NCBI RefSeq assembly: GCF_000160115.1
Contig: NZ_GG665866.1
Span: 794,825-858,824, forward strand
Origin: Shuttleworthella satelles DSM 14600
GTDB taxonomy: Bacteria; Bacillota; Clostridia; Lachnospirales; Lachnospiraceae
Length of the DNA stretch: 64,000 nt
Reading direction: 5' to 3'
Both the position numbers and the translations under genes were made by a program. The notes below the pieces were generated by a model. It saw only the letters and a program-made list of their open reading frames with translations. It made no database searches and was not told the origin of the DNA. Below are positions 38,224 to 47,231 of the stretch, piece by piece (within the stretch, counting starts at the first letter, position 1; the number at the start of each line of letters is the position of its first letter).

Positions 38224-41200
38224 TTAATGAAAATACTTAATTCCGCTCTCGAAGATGCGCATATCCTGCTGACCGTAGATATTGACAGCAACTCCCCGGC
38301 CCTGGCGCTCGGAATGGCACATCTTGCCGAAAACTCTTCCATCGGGAGAGGTGATTCCCTCAACGGCCATATAGGACCCGTTGATGTTGTACTCCTCATC
38401 CATGGAAATATTGCCCTCCATGTCAGCGTACTGAGTCGCCACCTGTCCGTTGGCAAAGAGCCTGTCAAGCCAGTCTTTGGATGCGACGAAGCGTCCCTCT
38501 CCATGAGAGGCCGGATTGGTATAGACTCCTCCGAGGTCAGCCTCCTGGAGCCAGGGGCTCTTATTGGAGACAACCTTGATATAGGCTTCCTTGGAGATAT
38601 GGCGTCCGATGGTGTTGTAGGTCAGAGTGGGCGATTCCTCTGTCTGGGCCTGAATCTGTCCGCAGGGAACCAGGCCCAGCTTGATCAGGGCCTGGAAGCC
38701 GTTACAGATTCCAAGCACCAGGCCGTCTCTCTCAGACAGGAGCTTATTGACCGCCTCCTTCATCTTCTCGTTACGGAAGGCCGTGGCAAAGAACTTCGCG
38801 GATCCCTCCGGCTCATCGCCAGCGGAGAAGCCGCCTGGGAACATGACAATCTGCGCCTTTTCAATCGCCCTGGCAAAGGCGTCAACGGACTCCCGGATAT
38901 CCTGGGCATTGCGATTGCGAAAGACCTTGACAAGGGTCTTCGCTCCGGCCTTCTCAAAGGCGTCCGCGGAGTCATATTCGCAGTTGGTGCCAGGGAAGAC
39001 AGGAATGAAGACCGTCGGCCTGGCGACCTTGTTCTGGTTAACATAGATCCTCTTGGCCCGGTAGACGGGACTCTCGATCCTATCTGTCTCCTGGCCGGAT
39101 CTGGTGGGGAAGACCTTCTCAAGTGGTCTGGTCCAGGCCCCTATGGCCTCATCCACAGACAGGTCCATGTCGCCGAAGACAAAGCGTCCGTCATCTGTCA
39201 GCTGCCCCAGCCTGCTGCAGGCATCCGTCAGGCCATGGGCGATTAGAATCTCCTCCATCCGCTCTTTTTTGGCGGGATCGATCTCAGCCAGAAGGCTGCC
39301 GGTCGCAAAGGCAAACAGGTCTTCTCTCCTCAGCTTTTGATCCAGGACAAAGCCCATCCTGTTACCGAAGGCCATCTTAGACATGGCACAAGCCGCCCCA
39401 TACGCGTCCAGGGTATAGGCGGACCTGACGACCCCGTCTTTGATCAGCCGGGCAAAGGCGTCATAGAGTCTCATAATCTGCTCATAATCGGGCAGATCAT
39501 ACGGATCCCTTTTGGCCTGAAAAAGGACAATATCATCTCCCGCCCGCTTGAATTCAGGCGAAATAATGTCCGAGAGGTCTGCGACATCGACAGCGAAGGA
39601 CACCAAAGTCGGCGGAACGTCGATCTCATTGAAGCTGCCCGACATGGAATCCTTGCCCCCGATCGAGGCCAGGCCGAGACGAAGCTGGGCATGATAAGCG
39701 CCGAGGAGAGCGGTAAAGGGCTGACTCCAACGCCTGGGATCCTCAGACATCCTTCCGAAGTACTCCTGGAAGGTAAAGTGGATCTTATGATAGTCACCGC
39801 CGGAGGCCACAATCCGAGCCAGAGAGTCCAAAACGGCGAAGTTGGCCCCATGGTAAGGAGACCACTTTGACAGGTAGGGATCATAGCCATAGGCCATCAT
39901 CGACACCGCAGAAGATCTCTTTCCTGAGACAGGAAGCTTGGCGACCATGGACTGAGTCTCGGTCAGCTGATACCTGCCCCCGAAGGGCATGAATACGGAT
40001 CCTGTCCCGATTGAGCCGTCAAAGCGCTCTACCAGCCCCTTCTGGGAAGCCACGTTGAGATCAGACAAAAGGGCCAGCCATGCGGCCCTGACGTCATTTG
40101 CCTCCAGGGCCTCACGAACCGCGGAGACGGCGATCTTCTCCGTGTAATTGTCCTTTTCCTCAGGTAAAACCACCTCGACTGAGGTCTCCTGGTGAGCCCC
40201 ATTGGTGTTCAAAAAGGCCCTGGACAAATCGACAACCTTCTTCCCTCTCCACCGGAGGACCAGGCGGGGAGAGACAGTGACCACAGCGACCTCGACAGCC
40301 TCCAGATTCTCCTCAGCGGCGTAGGACAAAAAGCGATCGACATTCTCGGGAGCGACAACGACCGCCATCCGCTCCTGGGACTCGGAGATGGCCAGCTCGG
40401 TTCCGTCCAAACCGGCGTACTTCTTGGGGACAAGATCCAGATTGATGTCAAGGCCGTCCGCCAGTTCCCCGATAGCAACAGATACGCCGCCGGCTCCGAA
40501 GTCATTGCATTTCTTGATGATGTAAGAGACCTCCTCCCTGCGGAAGAGACGCTGCAGCTTGCGCTCGGTGGGAGCATTTCCCTTCTGAACCTCGGCTCCG
40601 CACTCCTGGGTGGACTCTGTATTGTGGGCCTTGGAGGATCCGGTTGCGCCGCCGATTCCATCGCGCCCGGTCCGGCCTCCCAGGAGGATGATCCTGTCCC
40701 CCGGATCCGAGTTCAGCCGCTGGACAGCCCGGCGGGGGGCAGCCCCCATGACGGCTCCGATCTCCATGCGCTTGGCCACATAGTCCGGATGGTAGATTTC
40801 CTTGACATAGCCGGTGGCAAGTCCGATCTGGTTACCATAGGAGGAGTAGCCCTGAGCCGCCTCCCGGACGATCTTCTTCTGGGGCAGCTTGCCCTTTAAC
40901 GTCTCTTTGACCGAGACCGTGGGATCGGCGGCGCCGGTCACCCGCATGGCCTGGTAGACATAAGTGCGGCCCGACAGCGGATCTCTAATGGCTCCTCCCA
41001 GACAGGTGGCCGCGCCGCCGAAGGGTTCAATCTCCGTGGGGTGGTTGTGGGTCTCGTTTTTGAAGTTGACCAGCCACTCCTCCGTCTGTCCGTCCACCTC
41101 AATGGGAACGACGATGGAGCAGGCGTTGATCTCATCAGACTCCTCCTGGTCGGTCAGAAGCCCCTTTTTCTTGAGGATTTTGGCCCCGGCCAAAGCAATG

Positions 41201-42024
41201 TCCATCAGACAGACGAATTTGTCATCTCTGTCCTGATAGAGAATCCTGTAGTTATCCTTATACTCGTCGAAGGTCTTTCGGATGGGCTCCGCATAGAAGC
41301 CATCGGGAATCTTTACATGCGTCAGCTCCGTGGAGAAGGTGGTGTGGCGGCAGTGGTCGGACCAGTAGGTGTCCAGGACACGGATCTCGGTCATGGAGGG
41401 ATCCCTCTTCTCCTCCTGGGCGAAGTAGGTCTGAATCCAGAGGAAGTCCCTGAAGGTCATGGCCAGATTCAGTGACTCATAGAGTTCCCTGAGGGGTTTC
41501 TCCCCCATACTTGAAAACCCCTGAAAGACAATGACATCGTCCGGCTCTTTATACTTGATATCGAGAGACTGGGGCTTGTCATCTGCGCACTCTCTGGAAT
41601 CCACCGGGTTGATACAGTGGTTTTTGATCTCTTCCAGCTCTTCCGGGCGGATCTTTCCCTCTATGATGTAGGTCGTAGCTGTGCGTATGATGGGCTCTTC
41701 ATCCTCATTTAGAAGCTTCAGACACTGCTCGGCGGAATCGGCTCTCTGGTCAAACTGTCCCGGAAGATACTCGACGGAGAATGAGACGCCGGTCCTCTCA
41801 AAGGTCTCCTCGTAGACATCGTCGACGGGCGGCTCAGCAAAGACGGTCTTGACGGCCTGCTGATAGACTGCGTCAGAGACGTTCTCAAGGTCATAACGGA
41901 TCAGAATGCGAACCTTATCCACAGTCCGAATCCCGAGATAGCTCTTGATCTCCGCTTCCAGCTCTCTGGCGGCAACAGCATAGCTGCGCTTCTTCTCCAC
42001 ATATAATCTTCTGACAGCACCCAT
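38224..42024 (-). CDS. purL: phosphoribosylformylglycinamidine synthase, single-chain
   Basis: Converts FGAR, ATP and glutamine to FGAM in purine synthesis. The 1266-residue protein is the large, single-polypeptide form: N-terminal PurS-like region, two AIR-synthase-like halves (with FKNETHNHPTEIEPFGGAATCLGG and GGKDSMSGSF) and a C-terminal glutaminase with Cys in LGICNGFQALIKLG. Many Firmicutes use three separate subunits (PurS, PurQ, PurL) instead. GGAGG precedes the ATG at 42024; an upstream ATG is less well placed. Possible purine-operator sequences lie upstream. Confidence 0.96.
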   Translation of the reverse strand: MGAVRRLYVEKKRSYAVAARELEAEIKSYLGIRTVDKVRILIRYDLENVSDAVYQQAVKTVFAEPPVDDVYEETFERTGVSFSVEYLPGQFDQRADSAEQCLKLLNEDEEPIIRTATTYIIEGKIRPEELEEIKNHCINPVDSRECADDKPQSLDIKYKEPDDVIVFQGFSSMGEKPLRELYESLNLAMTFRDFLWIQTYFAQEEKRDPSMTEIRVLDTYWSDHCRHTTFSTELTHVKIPDGFYAEPIRKTFDEYKDNYRILYQDRDDKFVCLMDIALAGAKILKKKGLLTDQEESDEINACSIVVPIEVDGQTEEWLVNFKNETHNHPTEIEPFGGAATCLGGAIRDPLSGRTYVYQAMRVTGAADPTVSVKETLKGKLPQKKIVREAAQGYSSYGNQIGLATGYVKEIYHPDYVAKRMEIGAVMGAAPRRAVQRLNSDPGDRIILLGGRTGRDGIGGATGSSKAHNTESTQECGAEVQKGNAPTERKLQRLFRREEVSYIIKKCNDFGAGGVSVAIGELADGLDINLDLVPKKYAGLDGTELAISESQERMAVVVAPENVDRFLSYAAEENLEAVEVAVVTVSPRLVLRWRGKKVVDLSRAFLNTNGAHQETSVEVVLPEEKDNYTEKIAVSAVREALEANDVRAAWLALLSDLNVASQKGLVERFDGSIGTGSVFMPFGGRYQLTETQSMVAKLPVSGKRSSAVSMMAYGYDPYLSKWSPYHGANFAVLDSLARIVASGGDYHKIHFTFQEYFGRMSEDPRRWSQPFTALLGAYHAQLRLGLASIGGKDSMSGSFNEIDVPPTLVSFAVDVADLSDIISPEFKRAGDDIVLFQAKRDPYDLPDYEQIMRLYDAFARLIKDGVVRSAYTLDAYGAACAMSKMAFGNRMGFVLDQKLRREDLFAFATGSLLAEIDPAKKERMEEILIAHGLTDACSRLGQLTDDGRFVFGDMDLSVDEAIGAWTRPLEKVFPTRSGQETDRIESPVYRAKRIYVNQNKVARPTVFIPVFPGTNCEYDSADAFEKAGAKTLVKVFRNRNAQDIRESVDAFARAIEKAQIVMFPGGFSAGDEPEGSAKFFATAFRNEKMKEAVNKLLSERDGLVLGICNGFQALIKLGLVPCGQIQAQTEESPTLTYNTIGRHISKEAYIKVVSNKSPWLQEADLGGVYTNPASHGEGRFVASKDWLDRLFANGQVATQYADMEGNISMDEEYNINGSYMAVEGITSPDGRVFGKMCHSERQGRGVAVNIYGQQDMRIFESGIKYFH

Positions 42025-42099
42025 GGATAATCCCTCCGATCCGATTGCTCCGCGCCCCTTTTTCGGCCGCAAAATGCTAAAGAAAGTATAGCATAGGGC

Positions 42100-42150
42100 T
42101 TCTTTGGCCGAATATTATACTTTCTAATTCGAATCATTAGGCTGTATAAT
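42100..42150. promoter_or_regulatory. divergent purL / lysR promoter region
   Basis: The minus strand has TATAAT- and TATACT-like -10 elements within about 80 bases of purL, and the plus strand has TATAAT at 42145-42150 facing lysR. Between them CCGAATATT and the palindrome ATTCGAAT sit in an arrangement resembling paired PurR boxes (CGAA cores in opposite orientation). The operator assignment is an inference. Confidence 0.4.
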
Positions 42151-42191
42151 AGATTTGGAAGTGATTTTAATTTTTACTTATGATATAAATT

Positions 42192-42347
42192 TGACGTAAA
42201 TCGCGCTGACGAGATGAAGCTATGCTGTCAACACGCAATTTAAGCTGATGATACGAAGCTGTGCCGTCGACACGCAATTTAAGCTGATGATACGAAGCTG
42301 TGCCGTCGACACGCAGCTTGAGCTAATGACGCGAAGTCGCGCTGACG
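42192..42347. repeat. 39-bp tandem repeat upstream of the LysR gene
   Basis: Two identical 39-base copies (42231-42269 and 42270-42308) are flanked by diverged copies (42192-42230 and 42309-42347). A further fragment follows. The repeats fill the leader between the plus-strand promoter and the regulator's start. Confidence 0.85.
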
Positions 42348-42390
42348 GCATGAAGCTGAACGAAACGCGAAAAATAAATGGAGTCTGCAT

Positions 42391-43278
42391 ATGGATATCA
42401 ATTACGAGCTATACCGTGTCTTCTACTATGTTGCCAGAACCCTCTCCTTCTCTGAGGCTTCCAAGCAGCTCTTTATCTCCCAGTCCGCTGTCTCACAGTC
42501 CATCAAGACTCTGGAGAAGAAGCTGGATCAGCAGCTCTTCCTCCGCTCCACCAAGAAGGTCTCCCTGACGCCAGCCGGGGAAATCCTCTTCAAACATGTA
42601 GAGCCGGCCATCAATCTGATTATGCGGGCTGAGGACCAGCTCCTGGACGACGCCATTGTCGCGTCCGGCCAGCTGCACATCGCGGCCTCCGACACGATCT
42701 GCCGCTATTTCCTGGTCCCCTATCTCAGAAAATTCCATCAGAAATTCCCCGATATCACCATTCGTGTCACCAATGCCACCTCCCTGGCCTGCGCCGACCT
42801 CTTAGAGCAGGGAAAGGTGGATCTGATCGTCTGCAACTATCCCAATATGCGCCTGTCTCCCTCCAGTATTTATCACACGGTGGCCAGATTCAGCGACATC
42901 TTCTGCGGCAATCCCAATTGCTTTGACCTGTCTTGTCCTATGACCATAAAGGAGATCAACCGCTTCCCCCTCATGACCCTGGAGAAGCACTCTACCACCT
43001 CAGAATTTTTGCACAAGCTCTTCCTGCAGCAGCAGATGGAGCTTCTGCCCACCATCCGTCTGGCCTCCAATGACCTCCTGATCGACCTGGCCCGGATCGG
43101 TCTCGGCATCGCCTTCGTCCCCGATTTCTGCATCAAAAAAGAGAGCAGAGACCTTGTCATCGTCGACCTAAGAGATCAGATCCCCCAGCGCCAGCTGATT
43201 GTCGCCACCATGCCCTCTCTTCCGCTCACGCCCGCTGCCCGGGCCTTTATTGAACTGCTGCCAAATCTATCCTCATAA
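42391..43278 (+). CDS. LysR-family transcriptional regulator
   Basis: The 295-residue protein has the N-terminal winged helix-turn-helix (FYYVARTLSFSEASKQLFISQSAVSQSIKTLEKKL, seen at about residues 11-45) and a two-lobed effector-binding domain (residues about 90-290). It is divergent from purL, the classical layout for a LysR gene controlling its neighbour, but no direct link is shown. The effector is unknown. The leader is unusually long, about 235 bases, and contains 39-bp repeats. Confidence 0.92.
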   Translation: MDINYELYRVFYYVARTLSFSEASKQLFISQSAVSQSIKTLEKKLDQQLFLRSTKKVSLTPAGEILFKHVEPAINLIMRAEDQLLDDAIVASGQLHIAASDTICRYFLVPYLRKFHQKFPDITIRVTNATSLACADLLEQGKVDLIVCNYPNMRLSPSSIYHTVARFSDIFCGNPNCFDLSCPMTIKEINRFPLMTLEKHSTTSEFLHKLFLQQQMELLPTIRLASNDLLIDLARIGLGIAFVPDFCIKKESRDLVIVDLRDQIPQRQLIVATMPSLPLTPAARAFIELLPNLSS

Positions 43279-43320
43279 ATCATGGCCACGAGCTGCGGTC
43301 CTTCCATCAGCCTCAACACT

Positions 43321-43473
43321 TTATATCAATTCACGCCTATCTTTGAATGCAGCTGATCCAATCAACCGCTCGGTCATCTTTGCTTGTATTTCTTTTTCAT
43401 ACTTTGCACAAAACTCGTCCTGGCCCAATGTTTTTATAACTACATCGTTTTCCAACAATGTTTTTTCATAAAA
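43321..43473 (-). pseudogene. small open frame overlapping the 3' end of the Fic gene (remnant or -1 frameshift extension)
   Basis: The frame is open for about 50 codons, ends at TAA 43321-43323, and encodes a charged sequence (LGQDEFCAKYEKEIQAK, then MTERLIGSAAFKDRREL). It has no ATG start before the internal Met; a TTG at 43456-43458 lacks a clear ribosome site. It is in the -1 frame relative to the Fic gene and joins it at a run of six A (43461-43466). It could be a C-terminal extension reached by slippage, a separate small gene, or debris. I do not recognise it. Confidence 0.3.
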
Positions 43474-44378
43474 TCAGAAATAATAGATATATCATCTCCT
43501 TCGTAATACTTTACAAGTAGATTTTTAAATTCCGGAACTTCTTTTTCAGGAATAACTAAAAATCCTCCTCCATGAGATATCAAATAGTGATTAGCAAAAA
43601 TAACAGATGCTCTCTTATTCCCATCCAGGAATATTTGCGCCTTCATACAATAAAGACATAACCTAATCGCAATATCAATTGCATCTGCATCATCTCCAGT
43701 GATTTCTGTTATTTTGTCTTTAATATCTATTTCATTAGGTAATGGCGGTACATAGGATGAGCCGCCTATTGTCACAGGGACACCTCGAATCCGACCTCCT
43801 TCTGCAAAGAATCCTTCATTAACAAGCCTTGCAATATAGCTAAGCATATAATAGTCAGATTTACTCGCTATTACATCTTTATCTAAAATAAACTCCCATG
43901 CATGTTTTAAATTTAAGATTTTCTGTACATCCGTTGCTGTCATACCACTAACTTTTCCATTTTCTATAATCTCTTCTGTTTGTGGAAAAGATGTAGCTAC
44001 GCCCTCCAACACAGCCTGATCGTAGATATTCATCTTCATATTCACTCTTGCAAATACAATATTATTTACAACATCAACAGACAATTCATCTTCTGAATAT
44101 CCAGCGGCAGTCAGCTGCTTTTCTATATTTCTAAGTTGTTTTCTTATTTCACGTATTTCTCTGGCATTACGAAGAAGTAAATTATAAAGTTCTTCGGTAT
44201 ACACTCCTACATAAGTTGACGTCAGTTTACCTGCTACACGCTTTCTTATATACAGATACTTTCCATCACCGCGTTCTTTTATTTCAGGTGTACCATCATA
44301 AGGCATCAAATTTAATCTGGCATGAAGGTCAGCACGACTTCTAAGTAATTCTTGTATTTCATTATATTTTATAGCCAT
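43440..44378 (-). CDS. Fic-domain protein with altered active site
   Basis: Fic proteins usually transfer AMP to target proteins. This 312-residue protein has an N-terminal part of about 110 residues, an EGVATSFPQTEEI segment (about 125-137) resembling the inhibitory helix of self-repressed Fic proteins, and the Fic core with QIFLDGNKRAS at 248-258. The catalytic His of HxFxDGNxRxxR is replaced by Gln and the last Arg by Val, so ordinary AMPylation is doubtful. The gene is much more AT-rich than its neighbours and sits among repeats, suggesting transfer. AAAGGAG precedes ATG 44378, within a palindrome arm. Confidence 0.85.
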   Translation of the reverse strand: MAIKYNEIQELLRSRADLHARLNLMPYDGTPEIKERGDGKYLYIRKRVAGKLTSTYVGVYTEELYNLLLRNAREIREIRKQLRNIEKQLTAAGYSEDELSVDVVNNIVFARVNMKMNIYDQAVLEGVATSFPQTEEIIENGKVSGMTATDVQKILNLKHAWEFILDKDVIASKSDYYMLSYIARLVNEGFFAEGGRIRGVPVTIGGSSYVPPLPNEIDIKDKITEITGDDADAIDIAIRLCLYCMKAQIFLDGNKRASVIFANHYLISHGGGFLVIPEKEVPEFKNLLVKYYEGDDISIISDFMKKHCWKTM

Positions 44379-44389
44379 TATCTTCACTC

Positions 44390-44437
44390 CTTTGGGGAAC
44401 ATTCTCTATTATGACTATGCCACTTTGTTCCCCAAAG
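44390..44437 (-). promoter_or_regulatory. 12-bp inverted repeat around the Fic promoter
   Basis: CTTTGGGGAACA and its exact complement TGTTCCCCAAAG (44390-44401 and 44426-44437) flank a 24-base spacer with a CATAAT -10-like element. One arm covers the -35 position and the other abuts and includes part of the ribosome site. This suits a repressor operator, possibly for autoregulation, or an RNA hairpin that hides the ribosome site. Confidence 0.65.
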
Positions 44438-44599
44438 TTCAATCCTGAAACTGCTCCGGCAATCTCCTGGGACTGGGCAAGATAGCCCAGATTTTCCGCT
44501 CGAAAGTCTGCCCGGCTCATCCCTAGCTCCGCGAAAAGCAGTCGATAGACAAGATAGACCGCTCCTGATCTATCTAATCTCTCTTTCTAATCTCTCTTT

Positions 44600-47134
44600 C
44601 TAATCCTTCTCTTTCTGCTCTCCCTCTTCCCGGGGTCCCTTCCTCTGATCCGAAACATCCGTCTGATCCCAAAATTTCCCCACCTGGCTTTCTACCGTCC
44701 CGATGCTGACCCTTTGATAATGCTTCCACTCTCTGGGAAAACAATCCTGGTAGTCCCCTCTTAAAAAACGGTCATCCAAAAGGGCGATGATCCCCCGGTC
44801 CCGCTCCGTTCGAATCACACGGCCGGCCGCCTGCAAAACCTTGTTCATACCCGGATAGAGATAGGCGTAGGCGAAGCCCTCTTTCCTCTCCCGTAATCGA
44901 ATCCCCTTGGGCAGCCCCTCTGTATCCTCATCGAAAGAGGATCGACTGTCAAAATAGTCCTTTAAGATCCTTGTCTGCCGGTTCACCTGAGGCAGGGGCA
45001 TGCCGACAATCACCGCGCCGATCAGGCTGTCTCCCGGCAGGTCAATCCCCTCCGAGAAGATCCCGCCGATCACGCAAAAAGCCAGAAGAGTTGACTTGCG
45101 CTTCTTTTGGAGCCGGCCCAGGAAAGACTCACGATTTTCCTCAGACATCTCCCTCTCCTGGACTAAAACCTCACAGTCCTCCTGATCAGGCAGCAAAAAT
45201 TCCCCATAGACCTCCTCCATGAAACGATAGGAGGGAAAGAAGACCATGTAATTGCCCTGTCTCGCATGGCTGATCCTTCTGATATAGTCCGCATAGCGCC
45301 GGTAGGTAGCAGGATTGCGCAGCTGATAGCGGCTTGAGACATCTGAAGCAATCACAAGTCCATGCTGTTCTTCTTTAAAAACAGAGTCGGCGTAAACCGC
45401 GTAGGGCTGTCGGTCAGCGGACAAAAGATCCTTGTAGTAGCGGATGGGAAGCAGGGTTGCCGAGAAGAAAATGCAGGATCTTGCCAATTCGATCCGTCGC
45501 CCCAAAAGTTGGGACGGATCCATACAGTCGAGATGAAGGGCGGCATTTTTCCCAAGCTCCTCCAGGACGATCCGATAGCGCTGATCCAGCCAGTCCGCGA
45601 CCGTCAGAAAATATCGGATTCGAAAATAGATCTCAAGAATCTGCTCATGTTCATCCAGCCGGGGTCCCTCCTCCAGATAGACGCTGATGCAGGAGGCGAC
45701 GTTCATCAGGGCAAGGACAAAGGAATCGATATTGTCTAAGATCCGGTAATCCTCCAAGTCCCTGGTCCAGTCCGAAAAGAAGCGGCTGCATTTGCCTGCC
45801 GCCCTCATTAGCTTGGGATTCTTTCCCTTAAAAAGGCGGCGCAGAGTATGAAAATCCTCATAAAAGAGTGTCTCTGAGTACATCTGCCTGGCGCGATCCA
45901 CAAGGTTATGGGCCTCATCCACCAGGAGGAGATTCTCCTCCCTCCTACCCTCCCCAAAGAAACGGGTCAGCGACGCGTTGGGATCAAAGACATAGTTATA
46001 GTCGCAGAAAATATTGTCACTGAAGGAGGCCAGATCCAGACAGAGCTCAAAGGGACAGACCTGACTCTGTTTTGCGTATTCCATGATGAAATTTCGATCG
46101 AACAGGTCCCGCGAGGTCAGGCAGTCGTAGAGGGCGGCATTGATACGGTCAAAATGCCCTCTGGCATAGGGACAATCTTCCGGATTACAGGAGCGCTCCT
46201 GGAGCAGACACATTTTGTCCCTGGCCACAATCTCTGTGGTCTTGCCCCGATATCCTCCATCCGTCAAAAGGTGAATGCTGTCCTTGGCCACGCTTCTTGT
46301 GACGCTCTTGGCTGTCAGATAAAAGATGCGATCTGCTTCTTTTTCCCCCATAGCCTTGATGGCCGGAAAGAGAACGGACAGGGTCTTGCCCGCGCCGGTA
46401 GGCGCCTGGATGAAGAGGGTTTTTCCCCGATGAATACTGCGATAGACGTCCGAGGCCAGCTTCTTTTGTCCCGGCCGGTAGGCGTAGGGAAAGTCTAAGG
46501 CGCGAATGCTCTCATTGCGAAGCTGTTTCCAATGAAAGCGAAAGTCTGCCCATGGGCAATAGGCCTTGATCTGCTCATCAAACCAGCGGCCCAGATCCTC
46601 CAGGCCAAAATCCTCCTGAAAACGCCTGATCTGCTCCGTATCCAGATTGGCGTAGGTCATTTGAACGCGAATACCAGAAAGGCCATGCTCCTTCGCAAAG
46701 ATCCAGGCATAGACCTTCGCCTGCGCCAGATGAACCGACAGGGGCTCTTCAAAGGCGAGGACATCCTGATACATTCCCTTGATCTCGTCAATCACAGGCA
46801 AAGACTCTTCACTGATCTCGCCCCTGTCGTCCTGCTCATAGATGATCCCGTCGGCCCGGCCGGAAATCTCCAGATCATATTCGCCCATATCGATTGAGAT
46901 CCGCAAGGGGACCTCGGGATGATAGGCGCTTGTACCCTGCTTTTGCAGTCTGCGGTGAAGACGGCTTCCGGCCTGCATGGCGGCAAGAGAATCTCTCCCC
47001 TGGCTGCGGTCATCGATATCGCCATTTCTCCCCAGAAATTCCACCAGTTCACGGACAGACAGAAGAATCCGCTCGCGCGGTTGGCCTGATTCCATTGTCG
47101 CAAGAGCCTCTTCTTTCATCGCTTCCATCACCAT
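44600..47134 (-). CDS. PD-(D/E)XK nuclease fused to XPD/DinG-type Fe-S helicase
   Basis: The 844-residue protein combines two activities. Residues about 55-150 show RecB/Cas4-like nuclease motifs: His60, Asp95 in GRAD, Glu117/Lys119 in DEIK, and Gln138-x3-Tyr142. Residues about 215-830 are a superfamily 2 helicase of the Rad3/XPD/DinG kind, with Walker A APTGAGKT (244-251), candidate Fe-S cysteines 309, 316, 321 and 360, DEAH at 406-409 and motif VI QAAGRVIRTERDRG near the end. It probably acts in DNA repair or processing of branched DNA. No strong ribosome site precedes the ATG at 47134, so the start is uncertain. Confidence 0.88.
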   Translation of the reverse strand: MVMEAMKEEALATMESGQPRERILLSVRELVEFLGRNGDIDDRSQGRDSLAAMQAGSRLHRRLQKQGTSAYHPEVPLRISIDMGEYDLEISGRADGIIYEQDDRGEISEESLPVIDEIKGMYQDVLAFEEPLSVHLAQAKVYAWIFAKEHGLSGIRVQMTYANLDTEQIRRFQEDFGLEDLGRWFDEQIKAYCPWADFRFHWKQLRNESIRALDFPYAYRPGQKKLASDVYRSIHRGKTLFIQAPTGAGKTLSVLFPAIKAMGEKEADRIFYLTAKSVTRSVAKDSIHLLTDGGYRGKTTEIVARDKMCLLQERSCNPEDCPYARGHFDRINAALYDCLTSRDLFDRNFIMEYAKQSQVCPFELCLDLASFSDNIFCDYNYVFDPNASLTRFFGEGRREENLLLVDEAHNLVDRARQMYSETLFYEDFHTLRRLFKGKNPKLMRAAGKCSRFFSDWTRDLEDYRILDNIDSFVLALMNVASCISVYLEEGPRLDEHEQILEIYFRIRYFLTVADWLDQRYRIVLEELGKNAALHLDCMDPSQLLGRRIELARSCIFFSATLLPIRYYKDLLSADRQPYAVYADSVFKEEQHGLVIASDVSSRYQLRNPATYRRYADYIRRISHARQGNYMVFFPSYRFMEEVYGEFLLPDQEDCEVLVQEREMSEENRESFLGRLQKKRKSTLLAFCVIGGIFSEGIDLPGDSLIGAVIVGMPLPQVNRQTRILKDYFDSRSSFDEDTEGLPKGIRLRERKEGFAYAYLYPGMNKVLQAAGRVIRTERDRGIIALLDDRFLRGDYQDCFPREWKHYQRVSIGTVESQVGKFWDQTDVSDQRKGPREEGEQKEKD

Positions 47135-47231
47135 TTGATTCCATCGACCCGCGGATAGCCCTGCCCGCTCAATTCATTCGGCTTGTCCCTGTTCTCTCAA
47201 TGCATTCGCGGATATCCCTGCCAAAAAGGGC

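Noticed and set aside
42248-42568. Plus-strand frame with 13-residue repeats running into lysR
   Set aside because: It translates the 39-bp repeats and then overlaps lysR out of frame; a real leader peptide is possible but unsupported.
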